Assembly: GCF_003403035.1 (NCBI RefSeq)
Contig: NZ_QURN01000004.1
Coordinates: forward strand, 62,001 to 126,000
Direction: 5' to 3'
Length of the DNA stretch: 64,000 bases
From: Mesorhizobium denitrificans
GTDB lineage: Bacteria > Pseudomonadota > Alphaproteobacteria > Rhizobiales > Rhizobiaceae
Shown: positions 1 to 8,722 of the stretch, in pieces
How positions within the stretch are numbered: the stretch's first letter is position 1
Layout of the letters: each line of letters begins with the position of its first letter
Translations under genes and position numbers: made by a program
The notes under the pieces: generated by a model
Seen by the model: the letters and a program-made list of their open reading frames with translations, nothing else
The model's database searches: none
Told to the model about the DNA's origin: nothing

Positions 1-951
1 GGGGTTCAGCACCGGCACGTGATCTATGAAAATAGTATCATAGCGGTCCGTGATCGCCAGATATTCGCGCGCGGCCAATGGTTTTTCGCACAGGTCCACA
101 AAATCGAACCGCGCGGACGATCCCGACGCCAGCGGAATCTGCACCTTGCGCGTTTTGACGGTCAGGTCCGCTGGCTCGCTTGGCTGTCCTGCCGTCACGG
201 ATTGCCACATCTCATCCATGCGCTTGTCGGACGCTGGCGAAATCGGCGTGAGATAAACGGACAGCCTGTTCATCTTTTCCAGCCGATAGTCGGTAGGTCC
301 ATCGAGCGTCATGATTTCGGCATTGCGCGACAGCGTATCGATAAACGGCAGGAACAGGCCACGGTTCAGGCCGTCACGGTAGAGATTTTCGGGCGCTACA
401 TTCGACGTGGCGACCAGCACGACCCCTTCCGCAAACAGGGCCGAAAACAGCCGCGAGAGGATCATCGCATCGGCAATGTCGGTTACGGAGAACTCGTCGA
501 AGCAAAGCACCCACGCTTGTTCGGCCAGCGCTCTGGCGACCGGCGGGATCGGATCGTCCTCTTTAACCGTACCTTCCTTGCGCGCCTGCCGATGCTTGGC
601 GATTCGGTCGTGAACATCGGCCATGAAATCATTGAAATGGACGCGCCGCTTCCTGCGAACCGGCAGCAGATCGTAGAACATGTCCATGAGCATGGTCTTG
701 CCGCGGCCCACGCCGCCATAGACATAAAGCCCCTTGATCCGCTCTTTCGTTTCGCGCTTTCGTGCAAACAGCCAGCCCAGGGCACTGGATTTCGTCGCAA
801 GCCTGCGCGCAATTATCGAATCGATCAGGCGGTCGAGCGCGCGGGCAATGCGCTCCTGCTCAGCATCGCGTGTAACCGCGCCGGTCTGCACCAGATGCGT
901 ATAGCGCTGGAGAACAGTCGGGTGGGGCTCCAGCCCATCTCGCATTGGCAT
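1..951 (-). CDS. zapE: Cell division protein ZapE (AFG1-like ATPase), 3' end cut by window edge
   Basis: P-loop ATPase of the AFG1/ZapE family, which in Escherichia coli acts at the FtsZ ring during constriction. The frame stays open for 317 codons from the ATG to the first base of the window, so the C-terminus is missing. Walker A reads GGVGRGKT (about residues 79-86), and the Walker B stretch with CFDEFSV follows near residue 150; both are typical of the family. An alternative ATG lies two codons downstream. It follows the omp19-like gene on the same strand with a 25-base gap, so the two may be cotranscribed. The family assignment is firm; only the exact start is uncertain. Confidence 0.93.
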   Translation of the reverse strand, partial: MPMRDGLEPHPTVLQRYTHLVQTGAVTRDAEQERIARALDRLIDSIIARRLATKSSALGWLFARKRETKERIKGLYVYGGVGRGKTMLMDMFYDLLPVRRKRRVHFNDFMADVHDRIAKHRQARKEGTVKEDDPIPPVARALAEQAWVLCFDEFSVTDIADAMILSRLFSALFAEGVVLVATSNVAPENLYRDGLNRGLFLPFIDTLSRNAEIMTLDGPTDYRLEKMNRLSVYLTPISPASDKRMDEMWQSVTAGQPSEPADLTVKTRKVQIPLASGSSARFDFVDLCEKPLAAREYLAITDRYDTIFIDHVPVLNP

Positions 952-976
952 GAGCCGGACCGCCCCGTTTCGACTA

Positions 977-1507
977 TCAGCGACTCAACGAAATGGATTG
1001 TCCGCTGGTGGTTTGCCCATCGAAGCGATTTGCGCCGCTGGAATAGACCGATGCAATCTGGTTGCCGCTCTCATCAAACATTACCACCTGCTTGCCCTGA
1101 ACGTCCCAGCTCCGCATCTTCTGCATGTCGCCGGCGCAACCGCGCGAACCACCGCGCGACGCATTGCCGAACTTGGTGAGCGACAGGAACACCTGGCAAC
1201 TCGAACCGCCTACGCTCGTGTTCCAGGAGCCCAACATACCGTTCTTGGTAACGTCCGGCGCATTTGCGGGCGGTGCTGCGGCAGGCGCGGTGGGCGATGC
1301 GGCTGCAACCTGCGGGTTCTGCGGCGCTTCAGGAAAAGCACCCGGCGCGCTCGGCGGCGGCAATTGTCCGCCGGTAACAGTTCCGGACGGCGCCGCGGGC
1401 AACGGCTCCGGCTGGCTGTCCATAGATTGCATGCGCGAGCTTTGGCAGCCCGCCAAAGCCGTGGAACAGACCATCAAAGCCAATATTGCCGATTTCGAGA
1501 ACGTCAT
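977..1507 (-). CDS. Omp19-like outer-membrane lipoprotein, protease-inhibitor (Inh) family
   Basis: Predicted lipoprotein of 176 residues. A hydrophobic signal ends in the lipobox LAGC with Cys21, then comes a Pro/Ala-rich linker (about residues 30-85), then a C-terminal beta domain containing GSWN, a Cys pair and a closing RFDGQTTSGQ motif. The layout and C-terminal motif match Brucella Omp19, known as a lipoprotein protease inhibitor. I chose the ATG just before the signal peptide because GGAGG lies upstream at good spacing; a longer frame exists but would place 24 residues ahead of the signal. It precedes zapE on the same strand. The inhibitor activity is inferred from family. Confidence 0.88.
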   Translation of the reverse strand: MTFSKSAILALMVCSTALAGCQSSRMQSMDSQPEPLPAAPSGTVTGGQLPPPSAPGAFPEAPQNPQVAAASPTAPAAAPPANAPDVTKNGMLGSWNTSVGGSSCQVFLSLTKFGNASRGGSRGCAGDMQKMRSWDVQGKQVVMFDESGNQIASVYSSGANRFDGQTTSGQSISLSR

Positions 1508-1652
1508 TTCCAAACCTCCAGCCGCCGCTTCATTCCGTACGACGTTCCAAAACGAAGAAAGCTCCATGATTTCAACCATCCATGGTTAAGAAAGCATTTT
1601 CAGGGCGAAACTGTTGCAAATATATCTCGGCTATTTGCCGCTATAGGGCTCT

Positions 1653-1677
1653 GGAACTCGTAGCTGGCCTGCACGTT
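1653..1677 (+). promoter_or_regulatory. Probable EcfG (general stress) promoter of the DUF1328 gene
   Basis: GGAAC, 16 bases, then CGTT; the gene starts 29 bases further on. This fits the GGAAC-N18-TT form described for alphaproteobacterial EcfG/RpoE2 promoters. Small membrane proteins are frequent members of that regulon. Based on sequence match only. Confidence 0.6.
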
Positions 1678-1706
1678 ATGCGACAAAAGTCTGAGGGAGC
1701 GTCTCC

Positions 1707-1868
1707 ATGATCAAATGGATCCTGATTCTGCTTATCGTCGCGGCCGTGGCAAGCCTGCTAGGCTTCAACTCGCTGGCAGGCGCAGCAGCGACCGGCGCGA
1801 GGCTGTTGATCGGCATTGTGCTTGTCCTGTTCCTGCTCGTGCTGTTCGGTCTTGTTGTCGTCGCATAA
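1707..1868 (+). CDS. Small DUF1328 (UPF0391) membrane protein
   Basis: A 53-residue, almost entirely hydrophobic protein with two membrane segments (about residues 3-20 and 32-52) separated by an AGAAATGA turn. This is the standard size and pattern of the DUF1328/UPF0391 family (E. coli YtjA). GAGGGAG precedes the ATG. It stands alone between the divergent omp19-like gene and dapF. The EcfG-like promoter upstream suggests general stress induction. Its biochemical function is unknown. Confidence 0.82.
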   Translation: MIKWILILLIVAAVASLLGFNSLAGAAATGARLLIGIVLVLFLLVLFGLVVVA

Positions 1869-1936
1869 GCGAACACTGGAAATTATACGCCGTTTCCGCC
1901 ATATAGCCCCAAAACCATTTGGGAATATCGAGCGCA

Positions 1937-2818
1937 ATGGCAAAGGCCGCGCAATTTGCGAAGATGAACGGGCTCGGCAATGAGATCATCGTTGCCGACA
2001 TGCGTGGTCGCACGGACCACGTTACGCCCGATGCTGCCATCGCGCTGAACGCCGACGCAACAACGCGATTCGACCAGATCATGGCGATCCATGATCCGCG
2101 CACGCCCGGCACCGCGAATTACGTCGAGATTCTCAATTCCGACGGCTCTATGGCGCAGGCCTGCGGAAACGGCATGCGCTGCGTCGTGCAGGCTTTGGCG
2201 TCCGAAACGGGCAAGCAGTCTTTCACCTTCGAGACAATCGCTGGAATCCTCACCGCGGAAGAACACGCCGACGGTTCGATTTCGGTCGACATGGGCCGGC
2301 CGCGCTTTGACTGGCGCGACATTCCGTTGGCCGAGGAGTTTCGCGACACCCGCATGATCGAATTGCAGATCGGCCCGATCGACGCGCCGATTCTGCATTC
2401 GCCGTCCGTAGCCTCGATGGGCAATCCGCACGCGATTTTCTGGGTGGATAATGACGTTTGGTCTTATGATCTGGAACGTTTCGGCCCGATGCTCGAAAAC
2501 CATCCGATTTTTCCGGAGCGGGCGAACATCACCATTGCGCAAGTCACCGGCCCGGACAGTCTTGTCATGCGCACATGGGAACGCGGCGCCGGTCTGACCC
2601 GTGCCTGCGGCTCAGCAGCTTGTGCCGCAGCCGTTTCCGCCGCGCGCACTGGCCGCACGGGCCGCATCGTGAACGTCAATGTTCCGGGCGGTCTGCTTCG
2701 GATCGAATGGCGCGGTGACGATCACGTCATGATGACCGGCCCGGCCGAATGGGAATTTTCCGGCACATTCGACCCAGCTAGCGGTGCATGGACGCGCGAC
2801 ACGGAAAGCGCGGCCTGA
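1937..2818 (+). CDS. dapF: Diaminopimelate epimerase
   Basis: Interconverts LL- and meso-diaminopimelate for lysine and peptidoglycan synthesis in the cytoplasm. The 293-residue product has both catalytic cysteines in their family motifs: Cys76 in ACGNGMRC and Cys224 in [12 protein letters not shown] 18 bases upstream is a weaker start than this ATG. The stop codon shares one base with the ATG of mtaB (TGATG), indicating translational coupling in a dapF-mtaB-ftsY operon, the order common in Rhizobiales. Identification is secure. Confidence 0.96.
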   Translation: MAKAAQFAKMNGLGNEIIVADMRGRTDHVTPDAAIALNADATTRFDQIMAIHDPRTPGTANYVEILNSDGSMAQACGNGMRCVVQALASETGKQSFTFETIAGILTAEEHADGSISVDMGRPRFDWRDIPLAEEFRDTRMIELQIGPIDAPILHSPSVASMGNPHAIFWVDNDVWSYDLERFGPMLENHPIFPERANITIAQVTGPDSLVMRTWERGAGLTRACGSAACAAAVSAARTGRTGRIVNVNVPGGLLRIEWRGDDHVMMTGPAEWEFSGTFDPASGAWTRDTESAA

Positions 2819-4113
2819 TGGCGGTGGAAATCGTCACATTCGGCTGTCGCCTCAACACCTATGAGTCGGAAGTCATGCGCCGCGAAGCAGAAAGCGCCGG
2901 ACTTGGCACGCTGCGCGATGGCGCTATCATCTTCAACACCTGCGCTGTAACCGCCGAAGCCGTGAGGCAGGCGAAGCAATCCATCCGCAAGGCACGTCGC
3001 GAAAATCCCAATGCGCGCATTATCGTCACCGGCTGCGCGGCGCAGACCGAGCCTGACAATTTTGCGGAAATGGGTGAGGTCGATCTCATTCTCGGCAATG
3101 AGGAAAAGCTGAAGGCGCATTCCTATCGTGCTTTGCCGGATTTTGGCGTCAACGACACCGAAAAGGTTCGCGTCAACGACATCATGTCGGTCACGGAAAC
3201 CGCCTCGCACATGGTGGACGCAATCGAAGGTCGTGCTCGCGCTTTCGTGCAGGTGCAGAACGGCTGCGATCATCGCTGCACCTTCTGCATCATCCCCTTC
3301 GGCAGGGGCAACTCGCGCTCCGTGCCGATGGGTGCAGTGATAGAGCAGATCAAGCGTCTGACCGGCAATGGCTATGCGGAGGTGGTGCTGTCGGGCGTCG
3401 ACCTCACCAGCTATGGCGCAGACCTTCCCGGTACGCCGCGCCTCGGCAAACTGGTCAAAGCCATTCTCAAGCAAGCGCCCGACCTCGCGCGTCTTCGCCT
3501 TTCCTCAATCGATTCCATCGAGGCGGATGAAGATTTGATGGAGGCGTTGGCAACCGAAACGCGCCTCATGCCGCACCTTCATCTGTCGTTGCAGGCGGGT
3601 GACAACATGATTCTCAAGCGCATGAAGCGCCGCCATCTGCGCGACGACTCGATCCGCTTTTGCGAGGATGTGCGCCGCCTGCGCCCAGACATCGTGTTCG
3701 GCGCGGATATCATTGCGGGCTTTCCCACCGAAACCGAGGACATGTTCGCAAACTCGCTGCGAATCGTCGAGGAATGCGGCCTGACCCATCTCCATGTGTT
3801 TCCATTTTCACCGCGCAAGGGAACGCCTGCTGCGCGCATGCCGCAGCTCGACCGCTCCACGATCAAACAGCGCGCTGCGCGGCTGCGCACCGTTGGCGAC
3901 GAGGCTTATCGCCGCCATCTCGACAGCCTGATCGGCACGAACCAGTCCATCCTGATCGAGCGCGAGGGGCTAGGCCGCACGGAAGGTTTCGCGCTCACCG
4001 TGATCGGTACCGGCGCGCCCGGCGACATCGTGTCTGCGCGCATCACGAAGCATGACGGCGAACGGCTGATTGCCGAGCCGATCAGCGATATCAGCAATGC
4101 CAGGGCAGCCTGA
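2818..4113 (+). CDS. mtaB: tRNA t6A37 methylthiotransferase MtaB
   Basis: Radical-SAM enzyme that adds a methylthio group to N6-threonylcarbamoyladenosine-37 of tRNA. In order the 431-residue protein shows the N-terminal MTTase domain with Cys10, Cys42 and Cys73 for one [4Fe-4S] cluster, the radical-SAM motif CDHRCTFC (Cys150, Cys154, Cys157) for the other, and a C-terminal TRAM-like region. The MtaB subgroup is preferred over MiaB and RimO from overall sequence character and length. It overlaps dapF and ftsY by one base at each end. Confidence 0.94.
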   Translation: MAVEIVTFGCRLNTYESEVMRREAESAGLGTLRDGAIIFNTCAVTAEAVRQAKQSIRKARRENPNARIIVTGCAAQTEPDNFAEMGEVDLILGNEEKLKAHSYRALPDFGVNDTEKVRVNDIMSVTETASHMVDAIEGRARAFVQVQNGCDHRCTFCIIPFGRGNSRSVPMGAVIEQIKRLTGNGYAEVVLSGVDLTSYGADLPGTPRLGKLVKAILKQAPDLARLRLSSIDSIEADEDLMEALATETRLMPHLHLSLQAGDNMILKRMKRRHLRDDSIRFCEDVRRLRPDIVFGADIIAGFPTETEDMFANSLRIVEECGLTHLHVFPFSPRKGTPAARMPQLDRSTIKQRAARLRTVGDEAYRRHLDSLIGTNQSILIEREGLGRTEGFALTVIGTGAPGDIVSARITKHDGERLIAEPISDISNARAA

Positions 4114-5690
4114 TGGCCGGACTTCTCAAACGTATATTCTCCTTCGGCAAGAAGGAGGTGGTCGAGACACCGGCTGAAGACGAGCCGCTCGCCCCGATCA
4201 ATTGGGATGCGCTCAAGGAACTCAAACAGCCTGAGCCTGCGCCGGAAGAACAGCCGCAGCCGATCGAAATTCCGGCGCCCGAAATTGCTGAACCGGAGCC
4301 GGAGGTTGAAGCACCAGCCGCGCCACCGGTTATCGAAGAGCCAATAGCGCCACCGCCTGCCGAGCCGGAACTGCCGGACGAAGCGCCAGTCGAGCCTCTG
4401 CCACCAACGCGGCCAGAGCCGGAAATCGCGCCCGTTCCAGTTCCGAGCGCTCCGCCCAAGCAACCGGCAAAGCCGAAGAAGGCTCCCAAGCCAGAGCCTG
4501 TGGCAGAACCTGCGCCCGAACCAATTGTCCCAGAGCCAATTATCGAAGGGCCGATTGTTGACGAGCCTGTTGCCGAGACAATCCAGATTCCGACTCCGCC
4601 GGAGCCGGAGCCTGAACCCGCCCCAGCACCGGAGCCGGTCGAAGAACTGCCCGCCGAACCGCAGCCGCAGCCTGTTGTGGAACCCACCCCGGCACCATCT
4701 GCCGGGAAGGTAACTGTCGCGAAGAAGGTCGAGGCCAAGGCCGAACCCGCTCCGGCGCCCGAAGTACAGCCGCGGCTTTCCTGGTATCAGCGCTTGCGGC
4801 AGGGCTTGGCGCGATCCTCGCGCGAGCTTTCCAGCAACATTGCGGGGATCTTCACCAAGCGCAAGCTGGACGAAGACACGCTGCAAGAGCTTGAGGATGT
4901 TCTGCTGCGCGCAGACCTGGGTCTCGAAACCGCAATTCGCGTCACCGACACGCTTGCCTCCGGGCGTTACGGGCGCGAGATCAGCGATTCGGAGGTACGC
5001 GCCGTCATGGCGACGGAAATGGAGAAGGTTCTCACCCCCGTCGCGCAGGCGCTGGAGCTAGACCTTTCTCACAAGCCGCACGTCATTCTGGTTGTCGGCG
5101 TAAACGGCACCGGCAAAACCACGACCATCGGCAAGCTGGCGTCCAAACTGCACGCGGGCGGGCTTTCGGTCATGCTTGCGGCAGGCGACACGTTCCGCGC
5201 AGCCGCCATCGAACAGCTCAAAATCTGGGGCGAGCGCACAGGCTCGCCGGTCGTTTCGTCCAAGCTCGGTGCGGACGCCGCCGGCCTTGCCTATGACGCT
5301 TTTGCCAAGGCCAAGGAAGCGGGATCCGACGTGCTGATCATCGACACTGCGGGCCGGCTGCAAAACAAGGCTGAACTCATGGCCGAGCTGGAAAAGATCG
5401 TGCGCGTGCTCGGCAAGCTCGACCCGGAAGCCCCGCACACCGTGCTCCAGACCGTCGACGCCACGACCGGACAAAACGCGCTCAATCAGGTCGAAATTTT
5501 CCGCAATGTCGCAGGTGTGAACGGATTGGTGATGACAAAGCTCGACGGAACCGCTCGCGGCGGTATTCTTGTCGCAATTGCCGCCAAGCATAAACTTCCC
5601 GTCTATTTCATCGGTGTCGGCGAGCAGATCGATGATCTCGAACCATTTTCCGCAGGTGATTTTGCCAAGGCAATCGCCGGCGTAGGCTGA
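4113..5690 (+). CDS. ftsY: Signal recognition particle receptor FtsY
   Basis: SRP receptor GTPase that docks ribosome-SRP complexes at the inner membrane. It has 525 residues: a basic N-terminal membrane-binding stretch, a long acidic Pro/Glu-rich A region (about residues 20-215), then the NG domain. GTPase motifs are clear: GVNGTGKTT near residue 328, DTAGR near 411 and TKLDGTARGG near 475. The A region's biased composition keeps several other frames open over about 600 bases, none of which looks coding. It starts on the last base of the mtaB stop. Confidence 0.96.
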   Translation: MAGLLKRIFSFGKKEVVETPAEDEPLAPINWDALKELKQPEPAPEEQPQPIEIPAPEIAEPEPEVEAPAAPPVIEEPIAPPPAEPELPDEAPVEPLPPTRPEPEIAPVPVPSAPPKQPAKPKKAPKPEPVAEPAPEPIVPEPIIEGPIVDEPVAETIQIPTPPEPEPEPAPAPEPVEELPAEPQPQPVVEPTPAPSAGKVTVAKKVEAKAEPAPAPEVQPRLSWYQRLRQGLARSSRELSSNIAGIFTKRKLDEDTLQELEDVLLRADLGLETAIRVTDTLASGRYGREISDSEVRAVMATEMEKVLTPVAQALELDLSHKPHVILVVGVNGTGKTTTIGKLASKLHAGGLSVMLAAGDTFRAAAIEQLKIWGERTGSPVVSSKLGADAAGLAYDAFAKAKEAGSDVLIIDTAGRLQNKAELMAELEKIVRVLGKLDPEAPHTVLQTVDATTGQNALNQVEIFRNVAGVNGLVMTKLDGTARGGILVAIAAKHKLPVYFIGVGEQIDDLEPFSAGDFAKAIAGVG

Positions 5691-5712
5691 GAAAAGTGCA
5701 GGTCAGGAAGCC

Positions 5713-6384
5713 ATGAGCAACCCAATCCTTGAAACCGGACCCTCGGATCCCCGGCAAAAAAAGATCAGCCCCGGCCTGAAATTCGCGCTGGAAATGGGGC
5801 CGTTGCTCATCTTCTTTCTGGCCACCTTCAAGGGTCATTGGCTGGCCGCGATCTTTCCGGCGCTTGGCGCGCTTGGAAAGCCGCTCTTCATAGCCACGGC
5901 CCTGTTCATGGCCGCAACGGCTGTGTCTCTCGTGGTTTCGTGGCTGCTCACGCGCTCGATTCCGATGATGCCACTGGTTTCCGGCGTCGTGGTGTTGATC
6001 TTCGGCGGCCTGTCAATCTGGCTTCAGAACGACACCTTCATCAAGATGAAGCCGACAATCGTCTATGCCCTCTTTGCCGCGATCCTGCTTGGCGGCCTTG
6101 CTTTCAACCGACCGCTACTCGGCTATGTTTTCGATCAGGCTTTCCAGCTTGATGATGATGGCTGGCGAAAGCTGACCTTCCGCTGGGGCCTGTTTTTCGT
6201 CGTATGCGCCATTCTCAACGAAGTTGTCTGGCGCAGCCTCGGCGCGTTCTATCCCCCTGATATTGCAGACGAATATTGGGCGGCATTCAAGCTGTTCGGC
6301 TTTACGGCGCTCACCTTCATTTTCGTTTTCTCGCAGATGCCGCTCATAATGCGCCACTCGCTGGATCAGCAGGTCAGAAAATAG
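5713..6384 (+). CDS. yciB: Septation protein A / YciB (IspZ) inner-membrane protein
   Basis: Multi-spanning inner-membrane protein of 223 residues from the YciB/IspZ family, linked in other bacteria to septation and envelope synthesis. About five or six hydrophobic segments are visible. The family signature appears as KFALEMGPLLIFF near the N-terminus and KPTIVYALFA, with NEVVWR and FKLFGFTALTFIF further on. It follows ftsY by 22 bases and is probably the last gene of the dapF-mtaB-ftsY operon. Confidence 0.93.
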   Translation: MSNPILETGPSDPRQKKISPGLKFALEMGPLLIFFLATFKGHWLAAIFPALGALGKPLFIATALFMAATAVSLVVSWLLTRSIPMMPLVSGVVVLIFGGLSIWLQNDTFIKMKPTIVYALFAAILLGGLAFNRPLLGYVFDQAFQLDDDGWRKLTFRWGLFFVVCAILNEVVWRSLGAFYPPDIADEYWAAFKLFGFTALTFIFVFSQMPLIMRHSLDQQVRK

Positions 6385-6513
6385 CCTGCGCCAATAATTT
6401 GGGCAGCAGTTGCACAAGCTTTGCACAATTTGCATAGCTCGAATGCTTTTAGGCCTCTACCGGAAAATCAAACGAGAGTTTATTTAGTTGGCATAACAAG
6501 AAAGGGGTTGGCG

Positions 6514-6663
6514 GTGGCCAACCAGATCAAAATGTTCAACCGTATGATTGCTCACTTCGCTGCGGACCGGAAGGCCCCGGCCAAAACCAAAGAATTCAAC
6601 GCGCTGGAAAGCCGCTACGTCGATAGCCTGGCTCAGATCTACGCTCGCGTTTACGGTCGCTAA
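6514..6663 (+). CDS. Small basic protein, DUF1127-like C-terminus
   Basis: A 49-residue basic protein started at a GTG that has AAGAAAGGGG six bases upstream; an in-frame ATG seven codons later is the alternative. Its C-terminal half (FNALESRYVDSLAQIYARVYGR split over two turns) resembles the end of the DUF1127 protein encoded 225 bases downstream (AAYQAVYGH), so the two may be diverged paralogues. A strong terminator follows. Several TTGCAC-type elements lie in its upstream region. Function unknown; reality supported by RBS, terminator and conserved tail. Confidence 0.65.
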   Translation: MANQIKMFNRMIAHFAADRKAPAKTKEFNALESRYVDSLAQIYARVYGR

Positions 6664-6688
6664 GCGACCCGTCAAGGTCTAGGGATCA

Positions 6689-6722
6689 ACGGCCAGTCCT
6701 CGGGACTGGCCGTTTTCTTTTT
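6689..6722 (+). terminator. Rho-independent terminator of the small basic protein gene
   Basis: A perfect 11-base-pair stem (ACGGCCAGTCC / GGACTGGCCGT) with a TCG loop is followed by TTTCTTTTT. Confidence 0.9.
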
Positions 6723-6888
6723 GCGCCCGTGCTTGTTCGTCAAACATCAATTCCTAAAATTCGATGAATTAGCCATGCATGACTTGCATTGCTGCGTTGC
6801 ACTAAAATATTTTGCACTGCACAATATCGGGCCTATATTCGGAGTGTTCCAAAGGGAGGAAATTGGCAACCCGAAAGGAACCAGGAAA

Positions 6889-7044
6889 ATGTTCGAAGGT
6901 ATTCGCAAATCTATCGCAAAGCATAATCGCTATCAGCGCATGGTCACTGAAATTCGCAGCCTCACCGACCGTGACCTTGCTGATTTCAACGGCAATCGTG
7001 ATGAAATGCTTCGCGCCGCATATCAGGCTGTTTACGGACACTAA
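6889..7044 (+). CDS. DUF1127 family small protein
   Basis: A 51-residue protein whose RYQRMVTEIRSLTDRDLADF stretch is the DUF1127 signature (aromatic-basic N-terminus, then L(T/S)DRxLAD), ending in AAYQAVYGH. Short alphaproteobacterial DUF1127 proteins have been linked to RNA binding and to phosphate or carbon responses; the role here is not known. AAAGGA precedes the ATG. The upstream region carries three TTGCAY elements and a TATATT-like -10, and lies downstream of the terminator of the related small gene, so it is transcribed on its own. Confidence 0.8.
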   Translation: MFEGIRKSIAKHNRYQRMVTEIRSLTDRDLADFNGNRDEMLRAAYQAVYGH

Positions 7045-7173
7045 GTCCGACAGTTACACGGGGCAAAGTTTCACTAAAGTCGGGGCCTCTCCTAGCGGAT
7101 CGAGACCCCTTCCCAACCCGGCAAAAGCAGTAGCGTAAGCGCGCTTAGCCGGGGTGGGATTAATTCCGGCGGG

Positions 7174-7746
7174 TCATCCCGCCAGCGCCTTTTCGATTTC
7201 AGGCATCAGCGTGCCGCTCACCGATTCCGGCGAAAGCGGCCCGACATGCTTGAAAAGAATGGTGCCATCCTTGCCGATGACAAACGTCTCCGGCACGCCA
7301 TAGACGCCCCAATCTATCGCGGCGCGGCCTTTTTCATCTGTGCCTATTGCCGTGAACGGGTTTCCAAGTTCGCCCAGAAAGCGCCGCGCGTTTTCGGGCT
7401 GATCCTTGTAGTTCAGCCCGACAATCGCAAACCGCTTGTCCTGCGAAAGCTGGAGCAACACCGGATGCTCCTCGCGGCATGGCGCGCACCATGACGCAAA
7501 CACATTGACGAGCGTAACCTTTCCGCCAAACGCGGACGTGTCGAGGCCGGGCAAGCCGACCCCTTCAAGCGGCGGCAGATTCGTTGCGGGCGCTTTTTGG
7601 CCAATCAGCGCGGATGGCACCACCGAAACGTCTTCGCCGGACATCAGTTGGCGAAAGAAAACCCCCGCCAGTGCGACAAACACCAGCAGCGGAAGCAGTA
7701 CCATCAAGAGACGCGGCCCTTTGGAAGCCGGTTTTTCAATGCTCAA
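7174..7746 (-). CDS. ccmG: Cytochrome c maturation thioredoxin CcmG/DsbE
   Basis: Membrane-anchored periplasmic thiol-disulfide oxidoreductase that keeps apocytochrome c haem-binding cysteines reduced. It has 190 residues: an N-terminal anchor (about residues 12-32) and a thioredoxin fold with WCAPC (Cys87, Cys90). The GVYGVPETF stretch with the cis-proline is typical of DsbE. It overlaps ccmD by four bases and is the last gene of the ccm operon. Confidence 0.94.
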   Translation of the reverse strand: MSIEKPASKGPRLLMVLLPLLVFVALAGVFFRQLMSGEDVSVVPSALIGQKAPATNLPPLEGVGLPGLDTSAFGGKVTLVNVFASWCAPCREEHPVLLQLSQDKRFAIVGLNYKDQPENARRFLGELGNPFTAIGTDEKGRAAIDWGVYGVPETFVIGKDGTILFKHVGPLSPESVSGTLMPEIEKALAG

Positions 7747-7910
7747 TATGCTGCCCCGCGATCCGAACGCCTGCGCTCACCCTGTCGTTCCAATTCGGCA
7801 AGCTCCTGCTTTCGCCCGCGCTGGTCAGCCAAAACGGCAACGACAAGGCCGGCAAGCACGATAAAAGTTATGCCGTACGCAGCGGCAACATAGGCGTCAT
7901 GCGCGCTCAT
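7743..7910 (-). CDS. ccmD: Haem exporter protein CcmD
   Basis: A 55-residue protein with one membrane segment (about residues 9-29) followed by a charged tail with QRGRKQELAELE, typical of CcmD, which helps release holo-CcmE from the CcmABC complex. It overlaps ccmC and ccmG by four bases (ATGA) at each end, so position and coupling support the call even though CcmD sequences vary. Confidence 0.9.
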   Translation of the reverse strand: MSAHDAYVAAAYGITFIVLAGLVVAVLADQRGRKQELAELERQGERRRSDRGAAY

Positions 7911-8668
7911 GCACGAGCCTCCGCACGACGAGCCGCAAGCTGGCGCATCGTCCGTACGCGCCGACGCCACAGTTCCGTGCGCATCGACATGAGATGCAGC
8001 GTGAAAAACAACAGTGTGAAGCCAAGCGCCATCACCAGCAACGGCCAGAGCATACTCGGATCGATTGCCGGTCCACCCATGCGGACAACGCTGGCGGACT
8101 GATGAAGCGTATTCCACCAATCGACCGAAAATTTGATGATTGGAATGTTGATGAACCCGACCAGCGTCATGACCGCGGCGGCGCGTGCCGCGCGCGTTGG
8201 GTCTTCCATCGCCCGTGTCAGGGCAATAATGCCGAGATAAATCAGGAAAAGCACGAATACCGACGTCAGCCGCGCATCCCAGACCCACCAGGTGCCCCAC
8301 ATCGGCTTGCCCCAGATCGAGCCCGTGATCAGCGCAAGCGCGGTGAATACCGCGCCAATCGGCGCAGCGGACTTCAGCGCCACATCGGCCAGCGGATGCC
8401 GCCACACGAGCGTACCCAGCGCCGCCACCGACATGATCGTGTAGCACATCATGGCAAGCCACGCGAAAGGCACATGGATATACATGATGCGAACCGTGGT
8501 GCCCTGCTGATAATCTTCAGGAGCTGCAAAGCTCATATAAAGCCCAACCGCGAGCACGATCAGCGTGAGTGCTGCCAGCCACGGAACCAGCTTGTCCGCC
8601 AGCGCAATGAAGCGCGTCGGATTGGCGAGATCGGAAATTTTTCGCGCCGTGGCCACGGTTTCAGACAT
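7907..8668 (-). CDS. ccmC: Haem transporter/handling protein CcmC
   Basis: Six-segment inner-membrane protein of 253 residues that loads haem onto CcmE. The tryptophan-rich periplasmic WWD motif is visible as WGTWWVWDARLTS near residue 125, with a haem-ligand type histidine in YIHVPFAW ahead of it and another in TLHQSAS after it. It is translationally coupled to ccmD. Upstream lies a 54-base gap and an ACT-domain gene rather than ccmB directly. Confidence 0.95.
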   Translation of the reverse strand: MSETVATARKISDLANPTRFIALADKLVPWLAALTLIVLAVGLYMSFAAPEDYQQGTTVRIMYIHVPFAWLAMMCYTIMSVAALGTLVWRHPLADVALKSAAPIGAVFTALALITGSIWGKPMWGTWWVWDARLTSVFVLFLIYLGIIALTRAMEDPTRAARAAAVMTLVGFINIPIIKFSVDWWNTLHQSASVVRMGGPAIDPSMLWPLLVMALGFTLLFFTLHLMSMRTELWRRRVRTMRQLAARRAEARA

Positions 8669-8722
8669 AGAAGCTCCATAAACGCAGCAATTGTGGCGCG
8701 CAATTGAACTTTCTGACGCGCA

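Noticed and set aside
19-1179. Long plus-strand frame of 386 codons at the left edge
   Set aside because: It is antisense to zapE and the omp19-like gene, both with clear family motifs; the composition is Arg/His-rich, as expected of a shadow frame.
3906-4886. Long minus-strand frames over the start of ftsY (326 and 215 codons, Gly/Ser- or Arg/Leu-rich)
   Set aside because: They mirror the Pro/Glu-rich repeat of FtsY; low-complexity coding DNA keeps the other frames open.
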